Notes: generated from the sequence alone by a model not told the origin. 64,000 nt of DNA from Loktanella sp. SALINAS62 (GCF_018263905.1 NZ_JAAFZU010000015.1:20890-84889); one strand, 5' to 3'. Shown: positions 51,597-60,376, counted from the stretch's first letter. Numbers and translations: made by a program.

Positions 51597-53192
51597 TCAC
51601 CAGATGGCAGAGCCGTAGCTGGCCCCGCCCATGCTCGGGCTACGCATCTGAAGGTTTCCCGCCGGCATGGTCCGCAGGTCCATCGGCGCCATCTGCAGCT
51701 TGGCCGCTGCGGCGCCGCTGCCGTAGGTTCCAGCCGATCCGACTGACCCCGCGCAACCGCCAAAGGTGCCCGCGCTTCCAAAGGTTCCAGCCGAACCCCA
51801 GCAATCGCCCGACATCGGATCAGCAGCGGGGCTGGGATCCATCATGCAGCCGCAATAGGTCGCGAATGACCCCATTGTCGCGCCCGACAGGCGGGTCGAC
51901 ATGGCCGGCGCCTGCATCATGGTGCCTGACATTTGTGTGACTGAACGCATCATCTGCGGCGCACGAATCTGCTCGGCCATGACGGCGCAGCCATAGGTGC
52001 CTGCGGTGGCCGCGGAACCGGCTGTACCGCCAATCGTGCCGAGCGAGCCGGCCGTGCCGAATGAGCCGACGCAGTCGCCCGACATCGGGTTGGCGGCATT
52101 CCAGCTAGCTGTCGTCGGCGTGGTGCCCGTGCAGGGGCCGGTCGTGGCCTGGCACGGCTCGCACATCATGTTAGAAATCTTGCGCAGATCGGTGCGCAAT
52201 CCCGGCATGACAGCCTTGAGTTCATCACCGCCGCTGCCATAGGTTCCGGCAGAGCCGATCGATCCTGCACAGCCGCCAAAACTTCCCGCGCTGCCAAAGG
52301 TTCCGGCCGATCCCCAGCAATCGCCCGAAACAGGCGCGGTGCCATAGCTTCCGCCCGACAGGCGCATCGATGACACCGGTGGGGGTTGCGTCAGCATGCT
52401 GCCCGTCGTCGGCATGGATGACGCCTGGCAAGGCTGGGGGGCCGAACACGGAGAGATTGGCCTGATCGTGGCTTCGGGCCGGATGGTTGCTTCTGGACCG
52501 AAACTGGCCCTGATCGTGGCCTGCTGCGTTGCAACGGTGGGCCTGACCGAGGCCACGCACGGGCCTTCGTCGGGCAGCTTCGCACCCGCACATCCATAGG
52601 TTCCGGCGGTCGCCAAGGTGCCGGCGCAACCGCCAACACTGCCAACCGATCCTGCGGTTCCGATTGAGCCGACGCAATCACCAGCCAGAGTTCCGTTGCT
52701 ACCTGAAGTATACATGTTCTGTCCTGTTTGCTGACAGTAAGGCGCAAAGCCTTGTCCTGCATTGGGGTTATCGCCACGTGCATCGGGGTTGACGCGGGTA
52801 TCCGAACTATCGTTGCCAGGGGATGTGGTGCCGTAGGTGCCGGTCGCGTAGCAGCCACCCGCCGTCTGCACACTGCCTGAGCCGAAACAGGCACCGCTGG
52901 GACTGTCGTTTCCGGCATTCGGTGCCGGACCTGCCCCTAGCGGGGGTGCTTCTGCCGCCGATTTCAACATATCGAGTGCCGCCGAGAGTGACGGCACCAG
53001 CCCCGTTTCCGGGTCTATACCCTCGATATCGTCGACGCCGAATGCAGCAAATGCCGCCGGCAGATCGATTTCGATCGTTCTTGCAAAATCCGGATCCGAC
53101 GCGCCCCGCGAAATGATCCGCGCCCATACAAGCTGTAATTCTCCAGCCGGGTCTGAAGGTGCATAATTCTCGGTGTCTTTCTTAGAAGCCAT
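51597..53192 (-). CDS. Giant candidate TOMM precursor with four Gly/Ser/Thr/Cys repeat modules
   Basis: 531 residues from ATG at 53192 (GAGG upstream). Residues 12-80 are leader-like: hydrophilic and helical, with LQLVWARIISRG and DLPAAFAAFGVDD recalling NHLP-type leaders, then PPLGAGPAPNAGNDSPSG. The remainder is rich in Gly, Ser, Thr and has 20 Cys. Four 33-residue modules start with GDC at 171, 290, 372 and 462 and end around AGTYG. Modules 2 and 4 (GDCWGSAGTFGSAG) and 1 and 3 (GDCVGS) are two alternating types. It is directly upstream of YcaO, SagB and a peptidase. Substrate role is inferred; a structural secreted protein is the alternative. Confidence 0.72.
   Translation of the reverse strand: MASKKDTENYAPSDPAGELQLVWARIISRGASDPDFARTIEIDLPAAFAAFGVDDIEGIDPETGLVPSLSAALDMLKSAAEAPPLGAGPAPNAGNDSPSGACFGSGSVQTAGGCYATGTYGTTSPGNDSSDTRVNPDARGDNPNAGQGFAPYCQQTGQNMYTSGSNGTLAGDCVGSIGTAGSVGSVGGCAGTLATAGTYGCAGAKLPDEGPCVASVRPTVATQQATIRASFGPEATIRPEATIRPISPCSAPQPCQASSMPTTGSMLTQPPPVSSMRLSGGSYGTAPVSGDCWGSAGTFGSAGSFGGCAGSIGSAGTYGSGGDELKAVMPGLRTDLRKISNMMCEPCQATTGPCTGTTPTTASWNAANPMSGDCVGSFGTAGSLGTIGGTAGSAATAGTYGCAVMAEQIRAPQMMRSVTQMSGTMMQAPAMSTRLSGATMGSFATYCGCMMDPSPAADPMSGDCWGSAGTFGSAGTFGGCAGSVGSAGTYGSGAAAAKLQMAPMDLRTMPAGNLQMRSPSMGGASYGSAIW
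51711..51809 (-). repeat. Precursor repeat module 4 (type W)
   Basis: Residues 462-494. Begins GDCWGSAGTFGSAG and ends GSAGTYGSGA, with Cys at 464 and 480. Differs from module 2 at only a few positions. Confidence 0.85.
51981..52079 (-). repeat. Precursor repeat module 3 (type V)
   Basis: Residues 372-404. Begins GDCVGSFGTAGS and ends ATAGTYGCAV, with Cys at 374 and 402; the middle Cys of module 1 is Thr here (GGTAG for GGCAG). Confidence 0.8.
52227..52325 (-). repeat. Precursor repeat module 2 (type W)
   Basis: Residues 290-322. Begins GDCWGSAGTFGSAG and ends GSAGTYGSGG, with Cys at 292 and 308. Nearly identical to module 4. Confidence 0.85.
52584..52682 (-). repeat. Precursor repeat module 1 (type V)
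   Basis: Residues 171-203. Begins GDCVGSIGTAGS and ends ATAGTYGCAG, with Cys at 173, 189 and 201. Closest to module 3. Confidence 0.8.
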
Positions 53193-53391
53193 ATAAAATA
53201 ACCTCGCGATTCCAATTACTTGGGCCATCGAAAAGCACATTCACACGTTGAAAAAACGAATCTTTTTGTTTTCAGCGGCAGTTAAATCATAACACAAGTT
53301 GACGCTAGGTAAACTAATATTGTTGGTGGCACTCCACTCGCACGCAGTCAGAGCTATGACCTGCATGCACATCGGCGCTGCATCGTTGTAG

Positions 53392-53842
53392 CGGCATGCC
53401 ATCTCACGGCTGCCCGAAGTGGATGACGACAAGCCAAAGCGGCAGAAGTTTAAGCGATACACCATCGGCTTTTTCTACATAGATATCGCCGCATCCAGTT
53501 CACCGCGCAAACTCGGCCCCGGAACACTGCAGGTTCGCGGCACATGCGATTCGACATTATGTACGAGGCGAAGGGTTCGATCATCACTAACCAAGCCCAA
53601 CGCCCAAGAGACCACGTCTAGTTGGAACGATGGTACAGCACGATCAAGGTCACGACCGTCAGCGACACCACTACGAAAGCTCCGAACCGCCTCGCTGACA
53701 TCACGTCGATTTATACAGTCGCTCTAGGGCTAAGATACTGAGCGGGCTTAGGCCCTAAGTATACATCTGCAAAATCCAGACATCAGAGCCAGACAGATTG
53801 ATCGTCTATCCGAACCACCAGATGCCTGGACTGAACACCTAG
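53392..53842 (+). mobile_element. Decayed IS481-family transposase
   Basis: Translated pieces in different frames match the C-terminal half of IS481-type transposases as I remember them: ISRLPEVDDDKPKRQKFKRY then TIGFFYIDIA (from 53401), MRFDIMYEAKG (near 53545), and YICKIQTSEPDRLIVYPNHQ then MPGLNT ending at TAG 53840-53842. Frameshifts and stops separate them and the DDE core between is mostly missing. The element lies just upstream of the TOMM precursor and touches the end of the next minus-strand gene. No terminal repeats were identified. Traces may extend to about 53325. Confidence 0.7.
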
Positions 53843-55299
53843 TCAGATACCATACCCAAGCGGACTTTATCATCATGCCGCTGAACTTCAAATCTCATTG
53901 GTGGAACCAAGCCTGCGAATTGACGCGATGACCTGATGTTTTCGCAGTCACCCGGCGCGGTAAAGCAAAGCACGACTTCATGCCCGGTAAGTTGACGCAC
54001 ACGCGATGTCAGCGCGTCCCCAGATTGGATCCCGGCCATCTTGGCACTGTCTAGCGCCATGACATTACCGTACACAAAAACCGGACGCCTGATCTTTGGA
54101 TCGACCTGCCCCAATGATGCGCCAAGCGCGCGCGTTTCTGTCATCCATGGGCGATAAATGGTGGTGTGATGGAAAGTAAGCAAGCTATAGCCGACCACCA
54201 GCAGCAGCGAGAGATTGCGCATCACACGCCCGCCCGAACCTGGGTTTCTGCTAAGAACGACCATCGCCCGCGAAACGATCACGGCATAGAAAACCCAGGC
54301 GAATAAGAAAGCACGCGGCGGGATAAAAACCCCAAGCTTGAGCACTTGCAGGACAATTAAAGTGATACCGACCCACAGACCAGCATGCAAGTAAAGCGCC
54401 TCGATTGGGGCGTGGCGGATCAAAACGCCCGTGGAAAAAACAAGCATAGCGAAATGAAAGTATATCAGGGTGTCATATTTGTAGGAAGTTACCGTTATAA
54501 ACTTTTCAAACGTGCTTGAGAGCAGAGGCACGTTAGCTACCAATCCCGCGACACTGGTGGCAGGTGTTGCGTACCGCCAACTTGCAAGTGGCACGCCGAA
54601 TTCCCCGTGGACCATCCAATTCAACGTGTAGGTCATGATAACTGCCGCGACAAAACTAGTTGCAAAGAGCGCAATCAGTCCAATCAAATCCCGAAGCGAA
54701 CGGTCTTGCGTAAGCACCAAGCATACGGCCAGCAGAATAAGCGGGTAGACCGTGTAGGCCCAGAATGTGACGATCACAAACACAGGCAACAATGCGCGAT
54801 GACTGCGTTGCGATATCCGGCATCCCAGTACCGCGTAAAGCGCAGTAATCCCGAGACCGAGGGTCAAGGTATTAAACCATGTTGCGATCAGGGTGGCGGG
54901 TGTTGCCACAAGAATGAACGACGCCAGTAAAATGGTGAGGAACGGCCGCCCCTCCCGCCCCATAGCAGCTACCGCAATAGACGCGGACAGGACAGCCCAG
55001 AGCATCTGATAGAGTGCAAAGTTGAGCCAAGCGGGCGTGCTAATCCCGCGCAGATGCCAAATGTAATTGATCCAGCGCCCTTCGTGCAGTGTCTTGGGCC
55101 AAAATATGTGCGCGTCACCGAACAAGGCAGGGTAGTCATCGTGCCGGATCATCGGATCCCAGAGATTGGGCAGATAAATCACGAATGCCAAAAGCACGGT
55201 AATCCCCACCACTTTAATAAGGGGGAGTGGTAAAGTACGATCAACGACCTGACGCTGTTTGGGCAGGGCGTAGCCTGTCAGTCCGTCGGGAAGGGTCAT
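53839..55299 (-). CDS. Polytopic membrane protein, GtrII/GtrC-like glycosyltransferase
   Basis: 486 residues from ATG at 55299, overlapping the methyltransferase gene by 4 bases. About ten to twelve membrane segments. An early external loop carries DPMIRHDDYPALFGD, an acidic DDY motif, and LHEGRWINYIW, both as in GtrII-type O-antigen glucosyltransferases. A soluble C-terminal region of about 110 residues follows. With GT2 and GtrA genes upstream it completes a Gtr-like set that adds a sugar to a surface glycan from an undecaprenyl-linked donor. Specificity unknown. Confidence 0.6.
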   Translation of the reverse strand: MTLPDGLTGYALPKQRQVVDRTLPLPLIKVVGITVLLAFVIYLPNLWDPMIRHDDYPALFGDAHIFWPKTLHEGRWINYIWHLRGISTPAWLNFALYQMLWAVLSASIAVAAMGREGRPFLTILLASFILVATPATLIATWFNTLTLGLGITALYAVLGCRISQRSHRALLPVFVIVTFWAYTVYPLILLAVCLVLTQDRSLRDLIGLIALFATSFVAAVIMTYTLNWMVHGEFGVPLASWRYATPATSVAGLVANVPLLSSTFEKFITVTSYKYDTLIYFHFAMLVFSTGVLIRHAPIEALYLHAGLWVGITLIVLQVLKLGVFIPPRAFLFAWVFYAVIVSRAMVVLSRNPGSGGRVMRNLSLLLVVGYSLLTFHHTTIYRPWMTETRALGASLGQVDPKIRRPVFVYGNVMALDSAKMAGIQSGDALTSRVRQLTGHEVVLCFTAPGDCENIRSSRQFAGLVPPMRFEVQRHDDKVRLGMVSD

Positions 55300-56057
55300 G
55301 CGATGACCTTTTTCCCGCCCGCGCGCGCTGCGATGATGCGGGCCCGGATCTGTGCGATGCGCGTGACCGTGCCTCTTGGCAAGCACGCGACCGCTGACCG
55401 GCGTAATTTCCAAAGCACGTCGCCACCGTTTTCCACGGCCAAACCTAGGGGTAACTCATGATCGGTGATGGTCTTTGGCAGCCCCACCCGGCCGGCGTCA
55501 TTGACATAAAGGATGGTGTTGTAGCGGTACCAGGGTTCCACTTGACGATTCCCGGACAGATGGGGGCGGAGGCAGTCGTAGGCGGTGTAACCTTGGGCGG
55601 CAAAGAGGGTCTGCCAGAACAAAAGGGGTTGTTCGTTGACATGAAATTCGCCGCCCTGCCCCGTCACAGCTGCAGAAAATAGAACTCGGTCGGACGCGCG
55701 TGTCAAACTTTGCACGAGTGTATCCGACGCGCTTTTGGGCAGGTGTTCTCCGACTTCGAGGCTTTGCGCCAGATCGAACCGAGATCCAGTCAGGATAGGC
55801 GTGGTCAGGTCTGCGGCCATGAAATTTCGACGTGGAATGATCAGTTGATCGCGGTCCACATAATCGCCGTCAACAGCAAGCACTTCGATTGCCCCGGTTT
55901 TACGCCATTCATCAAGCCATACTCCGCGGCCTGCACCGAGGTCGATGACAGACTGAGGATTTAACTGAGGGCCGAGCAGGCCTAACACGTGTTGTGCAGA
56001 ACGGCGCGCGCCTTGGTCGATGTAATCGAAGAAAGTATCAGAATAGATATGCGTCAT
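55296..56057 (-). CDS. Class I SAM-dependent methyltransferase
   Basis: 253 residues. Motif I VIDLGAGRGVWLDEW (about 38-52), acidic motif VLAVDGDYVDR, FMAADLTTPI and LAQSLEVGEHLPKSASD identify a Rossmann-type methyltransferase. FHVNEQPLLFWQTLFAAQGY is typical of those acting on sugars or lipids. Located within the Gtr-like gene set, where methylation of a glycan is plausible; substrate not visible. Confidence 0.8.
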   Translation of the reverse strand: MTHIYSDTFFDYIDQGARRSAQHVLGLLGPQLNPQSVIDLGAGRGVWLDEWRKTGAIEVLAVDGDYVDRDQLIIPRRNFMAADLTTPILTGSRFDLAQSLEVGEHLPKSASDTLVQSLTRASDRVLFSAAVTGQGGEFHVNEQPLLFWQTLFAAQGYTAYDCLRPHLSGNRQVEPWYRYNTILYVNDAGRVGLPKTITDHELPLGLAVENGGDVLWKLRRSAVACLPRGTVTRIAQIRARIIAARAGGKKVIA

Positions 56058-56072
56058 GTAAAGTCGCTTTTT

Positions 56073-56456
56073 TCAGGTTGCGGGCTTGGAAAATACCCAT
56101 AGCGTCATGAGAAAGAAGTTCTGGATCGGCAGGATGAGGGTAACGACAACGGCCGCAGCCCAAGGTTGTTGCTGAAAAGACGGAGCCAAGACCCCGGTCA
56201 CAAGGGCGGACGTCGCAAACCCAGCAAAAATCATCAAACTAAAGCGCAGCATTTGGCGTGGATCGTTCAAGTCCCGCCGAAACGTAAACCGCGCCTGTCC
56301 ACCATATTGGACCAGCACGACAAGGCCAAATGCCAGTGCGTTGGACGTGCCCTGCGTCAGCCCGACGCGTAGTAGCCCGAGGTACAGCGCCACATAAAGC
56401 AGGGCGACTCCTATTCCGACTGCTGCAAACGAAAATACGCGTCGCAAGGGCATCAC
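56073..56456 (-). CDS. GtrA family flippase-like membrane protein
   Basis: 127 residues with four membrane segments: FSFAAVGIGVALLYVALYLGL, SNALAFGLVVLVQYGGQARFTF, FSLMIFAGFATSALVTGVL and AVVVTLILPIQNFFLMTLWVF (each in part). The QxxxRFTFRR pattern is typical of GtrA, thought to flip undecaprenyl-phosphate-glucose. Overlaps the GT2 gene by 4 bases. Confidence 0.82.
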   Translation of the reverse strand: MMPLRRVFSFAAVGIGVALLYVALYLGLLRVGLTQGTSNALAFGLVVLVQYGGQARFTFRRDLNDPRQMLRFSLMIFAGFATSALVTGVLAPSFQQQPWAAAVVVTLILPIQNFFLMTLWVFSKPAT

Positions 56457-57403
56457 CCCACTTTACGCAGCGGCAACAAGTCGGCGCTACGCGTGTCTTC
56501 TGCGACAAAGTAAAGCGGGCGGTTCTTTGTCTCGACGTAGAGACGTCCGATATATTCGCCCAGAATACCAAGCGTCAGGAGTTGGACGCCCGAAAACAGG
56601 CTGATTGCGAGCACTACCGATGCCCATCCTGGAGCGGTCTGATAGACAATTAACGAATGGGCCACATAGGCCATCATCAATGCAGAAAATCCAAGGCTTG
56701 CGAATGACATACGAGTCGCGAACTTCAGAGGCTTGGTGGAAAATGCCGTCATTGCGTCGACGGCAAATCCCAACATCTTGCGCAGCGGATATTTCGTTTC
56801 GCCCAATGCGCGCGGTGCACGCGCGTATTCGATTCCGATCTGTCTGAATCCCGCCCAAGCAAACATGCCTCGGACAAACCGGGCGCGCTCCGGCATTGAC
56901 AGGACCGCATCTAGCGCCTTGCGGTTGACCAGCCTGTAGTCACCAGTGTCGCATGGAATATCCACGTCGGACATCGCGTTAAGCGCCCGGTAGAATATCC
57001 AAGCGGTCGCGCGCTTGAATGCCGTCTCGCCCTGCCGTTCGGCGCGCCGTCCGTAAACAATATCATACCCCCGGTCCATCAGGCCCATCATGTCATGGAG
57101 CAATTCCGGTGGATCCTGCAGGTCGGCGTCAAGCATAAATATCCGTTTGCCTCGTGCGGCTTCGAGACCGGCGGTCAATGCGATCTGATGGCCCCGATTG
57201 CCAGACAACCTAATGCCACGCAAACAAGAATAGCTTTGAGTTGCAGCCTCAATTTTCGTCCATGTCCGATCAGAGGATCCGTCATCGACCAACACGATTT
57301 CGGCGCTATCTCCGTAAGCCGCGATCACTTTAGCCAAGCGATCCGCCAGAATCGGTATGGACGCCTCTTCGTTCAGACAGGGCACGACCACGGATAAGAG
57401 CAT
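56453..57403 (-). CDS. GT2 glycosyltransferase, GtrB/dolichyl-phosphate-mannose-synthase-like
   Basis: 316 residues. GT-A fold: SVVVPCLNEEASIPILAD, VDDGSSDRTW, GNRGHQIALTAGLEAA, metal motif MLDADLQDPPELL, and DTGDYRLVNRKALDAV. Two C-terminal membrane segments (FASLGFSALMMAYVAHSLIVY; VVLAISLFSGVQLLTLGILG, in part). Makes the polyprenyl-phosphate sugar used by the GtrII-like transferase. First gene of this four-gene unit. Confidence 0.9.
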   Translation of the reverse strand: MLLSVVVPCLNEEASIPILADRLAKVIAAYGDSAEIVLVDDGSSDRTWTKIEAATQSYSCLRGIRLSGNRGHQIALTAGLEAARGKRIFMLDADLQDPPELLHDMMGLMDRGYDIVYGRRAERQGETAFKRATAWIFYRALNAMSDVDIPCDTGDYRLVNRKALDAVLSMPERARFVRGMFAWAGFRQIGIEYARAPRALGETKYPLRKMLGFAVDAMTAFSTKPLKFATRMSFASLGFSALMMAYVAHSLIVYQTAPGWASVVLAISLFSGVQLLTLGILGEYIGRLYVETKNRPLYFVAEDTRSADLLPLRKVG

Positions 57404-57636
57404 CGAATCTGCCTCGCAAGTTTTTTTAATTTGGCGTCAAGACTGAAACTTAGCGAAAGATTGTGTCCAAATTTCGTAGTAAATGAGCAAAAACTAGGAG
57501 CCTTATCCCACGGCTTGATGGTTCGATCTTTTTCCACGCTTGGAAGGCCGTATTATCGGGCAACCACATCATGGTTGCGCCATGCCTACGCACGCCGTCA
57601 GAGCTGCAATAGAATAATAGCAATCTGCGATCTTGC
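57404..57636. other. Intergenic region upstream of the GT2 gene
   Basis: AT-richer than its surroundings and holding the likely minus-strand promoter of the glycan genes. No coding frame or RNA gene is supported. Confidence 0.35.
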
Positions 57637-57714
57637 GTAAGCGCCCCGTTGATACCGCAGCTTATGCGGCTTGATTATCCGTCACGGATACCACTGGCGT
57701 GAGCTACTCCCCAA

Positions 57715-58101
57715 TTGTTGGACAGGATTTGGCGTAAATTAAGCTACTCTTTGCTCCTGCTGATCGGGTTGGGTTGTTTCATTTCGCTGCCAATAGACCA
57801 CGGCCGGTGGTTTGCCGCCACGGTGACACAGGTGGCGCAGCGTCACGAAATCACGCGCCAGCAGATCTATGCGTGGCGGCATGAACTGAAGGGCCTGTGG
57901 TCGCCCGATGCCGGGGCGCTTTTATGTCCGTTGGACTTGCCATTTGCGGGCGGAGTGCCGGTGAAGCATGTCACGGTCGCCGAGGCACCGCCATCGAGTG
58001 TGGTTGAATTGCGCTTGCGAGGCGGACGCAGTCTGCACTTTGACAGCACGACCGATCCGGTCGCCCTGACGGCGCTGATCCGCACGGTGGAGGCGGCATG
58101 A
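57715..58101 (+). pseudogene. IS66 TnpA fragment, chimeric 5' end
   Basis: 128 codons. From about residue 30 it matches IS66 TnpA: WFAATVTQVAQRHEITRQQI, YAWRHELKGLW and the end SSVVELRLRGGRSLHFDSTT. The first 28 codons are hydrophobic and do not belong to TnpA, so the true 5' end is lost. Overlaps the tnpB start by 4 bases as in intact elements. Confidence 0.7.
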
Positions 58102-58445
58102 TCGGTCCTGGCACAGGCGTTCGCGTGTATCTGGCGTGTGGTGTGACGGATCTGCGCAAGAGGATCGCAGGTCTGGCGGCGCTGGCTCAGGACGGGTTGC
58201 GACAAAAGCCCGCCAGTGGGGCGGAGTTTGCGTTTCGGGGCCGTCGGGGTGATCGGATCGAGCATCTGTTCTGGGATGGGCAGGGATTTTGCCTCTACTA
58301 GAAGGTGCTTGAGCGGGGTTGATTTGTGTGGCCGAGTGCCGAGGACAGCGCGGTGCGACTGACCTCCGCGCAACTTGCGATGCTGCGGGAAGGGATTGAT
58401 TGGCGGCGTCCGGACTGGGGTGCTCCGCCTGCGCGGGTAGAGTAA
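58098..58445 (+). pseudogene. IS66 TnpB with in-frame stops
   Basis: Begins MIGPGTGVRVYLACGVTDLR and continues KRIAGLAALAQDGL, the IS66 Orf2 pattern. The frame is broken by a TAG at 58299-58301 (after FCLY) and a TGA at 58320-58322, after which WPSAEDSAVRLTSAQLAMLR and DWRRPDW continue the family sequence to a TAA at 58443-58445. Confidence 0.8.
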
Positions 58446-58578
58446 TTCTGCCACCGGATATGCGTTATTTATATAGTTCCATCGACCTGATTTTTGGTAG
58501 TCAGGCGCATGTCGAAACCTGCTGAAAATCTGACATGAATCGAGAAACACGATTGTCCTTCGGCAGAACGCTCCAAAG

Positions 58579-59049
58579 TCACGCGGCAGCCTTCATTTGC
58601 GAGAGGCAATGCTCCGCAATCCGCGAGCGGGTCGTTGTCCACAGACTGTCGTCTCCGGCGCAGAGGGAGGCGATCCTGTCGATTGCCCAAGCCGCGGCAG
58701 GTCGGCCGTAGCAATGTCCATGCGCGAAGACGTCGAGGATGATGGTCTCGGGCGGTTGCGTCTTGATGCCGCCGACGGCCTCGACAAAGAGCTCGACGAA
58801 CTGCCCAGGTGTGCGGCCGAATCGCATGGCGTGGGGCAGATCGTTGAACTCGACCGACATAGGAATGGCGAGGATCTCTCCCTCCGGGAAGATCTGCCTA
58901 TAAGGCAAATCGCGGTCCAGCGCGTCGCCATGCCAGCGGTATCCTGTGCGGACGAGACGTCTCTGGCTGTCGACCGAAGATGTCACACGGGGGCTTATCC
59001 AGCCGGTCGGGCGGACCCCTTGACTCAGATCCTGCAGTGCGGCGCGTCA
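58579..59049 (-). pseudogene. C-terminal fragment of a polysaccharide deacetylase family protein
   Basis: The open stretch encodes GVRPTGWISPRVTSSVDSQR, GYRWHGDALDRDLPYRQIF and ILDVFAHGHCYGRPAAAWAI, the C-terminal third of allantoinase-like/polysaccharide deacetylases. The N-terminal catalytic NodB part with its DDxxxH-type motif is absent and no start with a ribosome-binding site exists. It ends near the decayed IS66 element, which may have caused the truncation. Confidence 0.7.
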
Positions 59050-59098
59050 TAGCACGCTATCGTTGCATAGTAAGAAATTTCACCAAGTCAGTCATAAA

Positions 59099-60376
59099 TC
59101 ATCTTGCACGCGATACCAAAAGCTTGTCGATCCGCCGTCCATCAAGATCAATGACTTCAATGATCCAGCCTTGTAAGCTGAGGATCTGGCCGACTTCCGG
59201 CAAATGCCCGATCTCTTCCAGCACCAGACCGGCCACCGTCTCGAAATCCCGAGCGGCGTCAATGTCCAGCACCAGTATTTCCGCAAACTCGTCAACCGGC
59301 ATCCACCCCGCGACCAGATAGGACCCGTCGGCGCGGGTCACTATCTTGGGTTCGTCGGTGATGTGATCGGGGAATTCGCCTGCGATAGCCGTTAGCACGT
59401 CCATCGGCGTGATGATCCCCTCGAAATGGCCATATTCGTCATAGACCAGCACCATATGCGCGGGCGCGGTGCGCAGACGATCCACGACTTCGAGCGCGCT
59501 TTGACCATCGCGCACCACGGGGGCTTCGCGCAGCAAGGCGCGCAGATCGAAAGGTTCGTTCATCAAGGCCGGTGCGAGGATGTCGCGCGTCGTCAACACA
59601 CCGATGATGTTGTCAACTTCTCCATCCCAGACCGGCACGCGCGACCGGCTCAGATCATGCAAACCTTTTAGCAATGCCACCTTGTCGATGCTGGCATCCA
59701 GTGTCTCGACCTCGTTGCGCGGTGTCATCAGGCCGCGCGCGCTGCGGTCTGCCACACGCATTACACCGGCGATCATCTGGCTTTCTGCATGTTTCATCGC
59801 GCCCGAGCTTTCGGCTTCGGCGATGATCAGGCGCACTTCCTCGTCGCTCACACCCCGTGATTGTTCACTGGATTGTCCGAGCAATCGCAGCACCAGCTTG
59901 CCCGAACCGTCAAGCACCCAAATCAGCGGCGCCGCCACCCGCGCGATGATCCGCATCATCGGCGCCACCCGCGCGGCGACAAGTTCTGGCGCGCGCAGGG
60001 CGATCTGCTTGGGAACCAGCTCGCCCACAATCAGCGAAAGGTAAGTGATGGCCACCACCACCGAACCAACGCCGAGCGGCTGTGCCAAAGCGGCTGGCAC
60101 TCCCGCGTCCAGCAGGGTGGCCGCCAGACGCGCGCCGAGCGTCGCACCCGAGAAAGCCCCGGCGAGGATGCCGACCAGTGTAATCCCGATCTGCACGCTG
60201 GACAGGAAACGCCCTGGATCCTCAGCCAGCCGCATCGCCGTTGCTGCCCCTTTGCTCCCCTTGTCCGCCAGCATCTTGAGCCGTGCCGGACGCGCCGACA
60301 CGATAGCGAGTTCCGACATTGCCAATAGACCGTTGATCAGCGTCAGCAGGATCACGATCGCGATTTCGAAATACAT
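59099..60376 (-). CDS. CNNM/CorC-type membrane protein with CBS domains (hemolysin family)
   Basis: 425 residues. DUF21/CNNM transmembrane domain (about 1-170: LLTLINGLLAMSELAIVSAR, LVGELVPKQIALRAPE), two CBS domains (about 210-330: MTPRNEVETLDASIDKV; VLTTRDILAPAL; MVLVYDEYGHFEGIITPMDV) and a C-terminal CorC/HlyC domain (VAGWMPVDEFAEIL, GHLPEVGQILSLQGWIIEVID). Such proteins affect magnesium or other divalent ion export. Single gene, not linked to neighbours. Confidence 0.9.
   Translation of the reverse strand: MYFEIAIVILLTLINGLLAMSELAIVSARPARLKMLADKGSKGAATAMRLAEDPGRFLSSVQIGITLVGILAGAFSGATLGARLAATLLDAGVPAALAQPLGVGSVVVAITYLSLIVGELVPKQIALRAPELVAARVAPMMRIIARVAAPLIWVLDGSGKLVLRLLGQSSEQSRGVSDEEVRLIIAEAESSGAMKHAESQMIAGVMRVADRSARGLMTPRNEVETLDASIDKVALLKGLHDLSRSRVPVWDGEVDNIIGVLTTRDILAPALMNEPFDLRALLREAPVVRDGQSALEVVDRLRTAPAHMVLVYDEYGHFEGIITPMDVLTAIAGEFPDHITDEPKIVTRADGSYLVAGWMPVDEFAEILVLDIDAARDFETVAGLVLEEIGHLPEVGQILSLQGWIIEVIDLDGRRIDKLLVSRAR

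Larger units (their letters stand above)
57637..58445 (+). mobile_element. Decayed IS66-family element
   Basis: Starts with GTAAGCG at 57637, the base pattern common at IS66 ends, and contains a chimeric tnpA and a tnpB interrupted by stops. The large tnpC transposase gene is missing. At 57700-57750 a segment (CCCAATTGTTGGACAGGATT) looks like the end of a different, IS3-type element, so more than one element may have recombined here. Confidence 0.6.

Noticed and set aside
51479..51781. N-terminal extension of the YcaO gene into the precursor gene
   Set aside because: It would overlap the precursor's 3' end antisense to nothing but in another frame, is Arg-rich and lacks homology features; the family N-terminus starts at MSRPILRE.
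51597..53192. Repeat protein as an RTX toxin or PE-PGRS-like secreted protein
   Set aside because: No GGxGxD calcium repeats, no secretion signal, and ordered Cys/Ser/Thr modules beside a YcaO/SagB operon favour a RiPP substrate; a structural role is kept only as the alternative.
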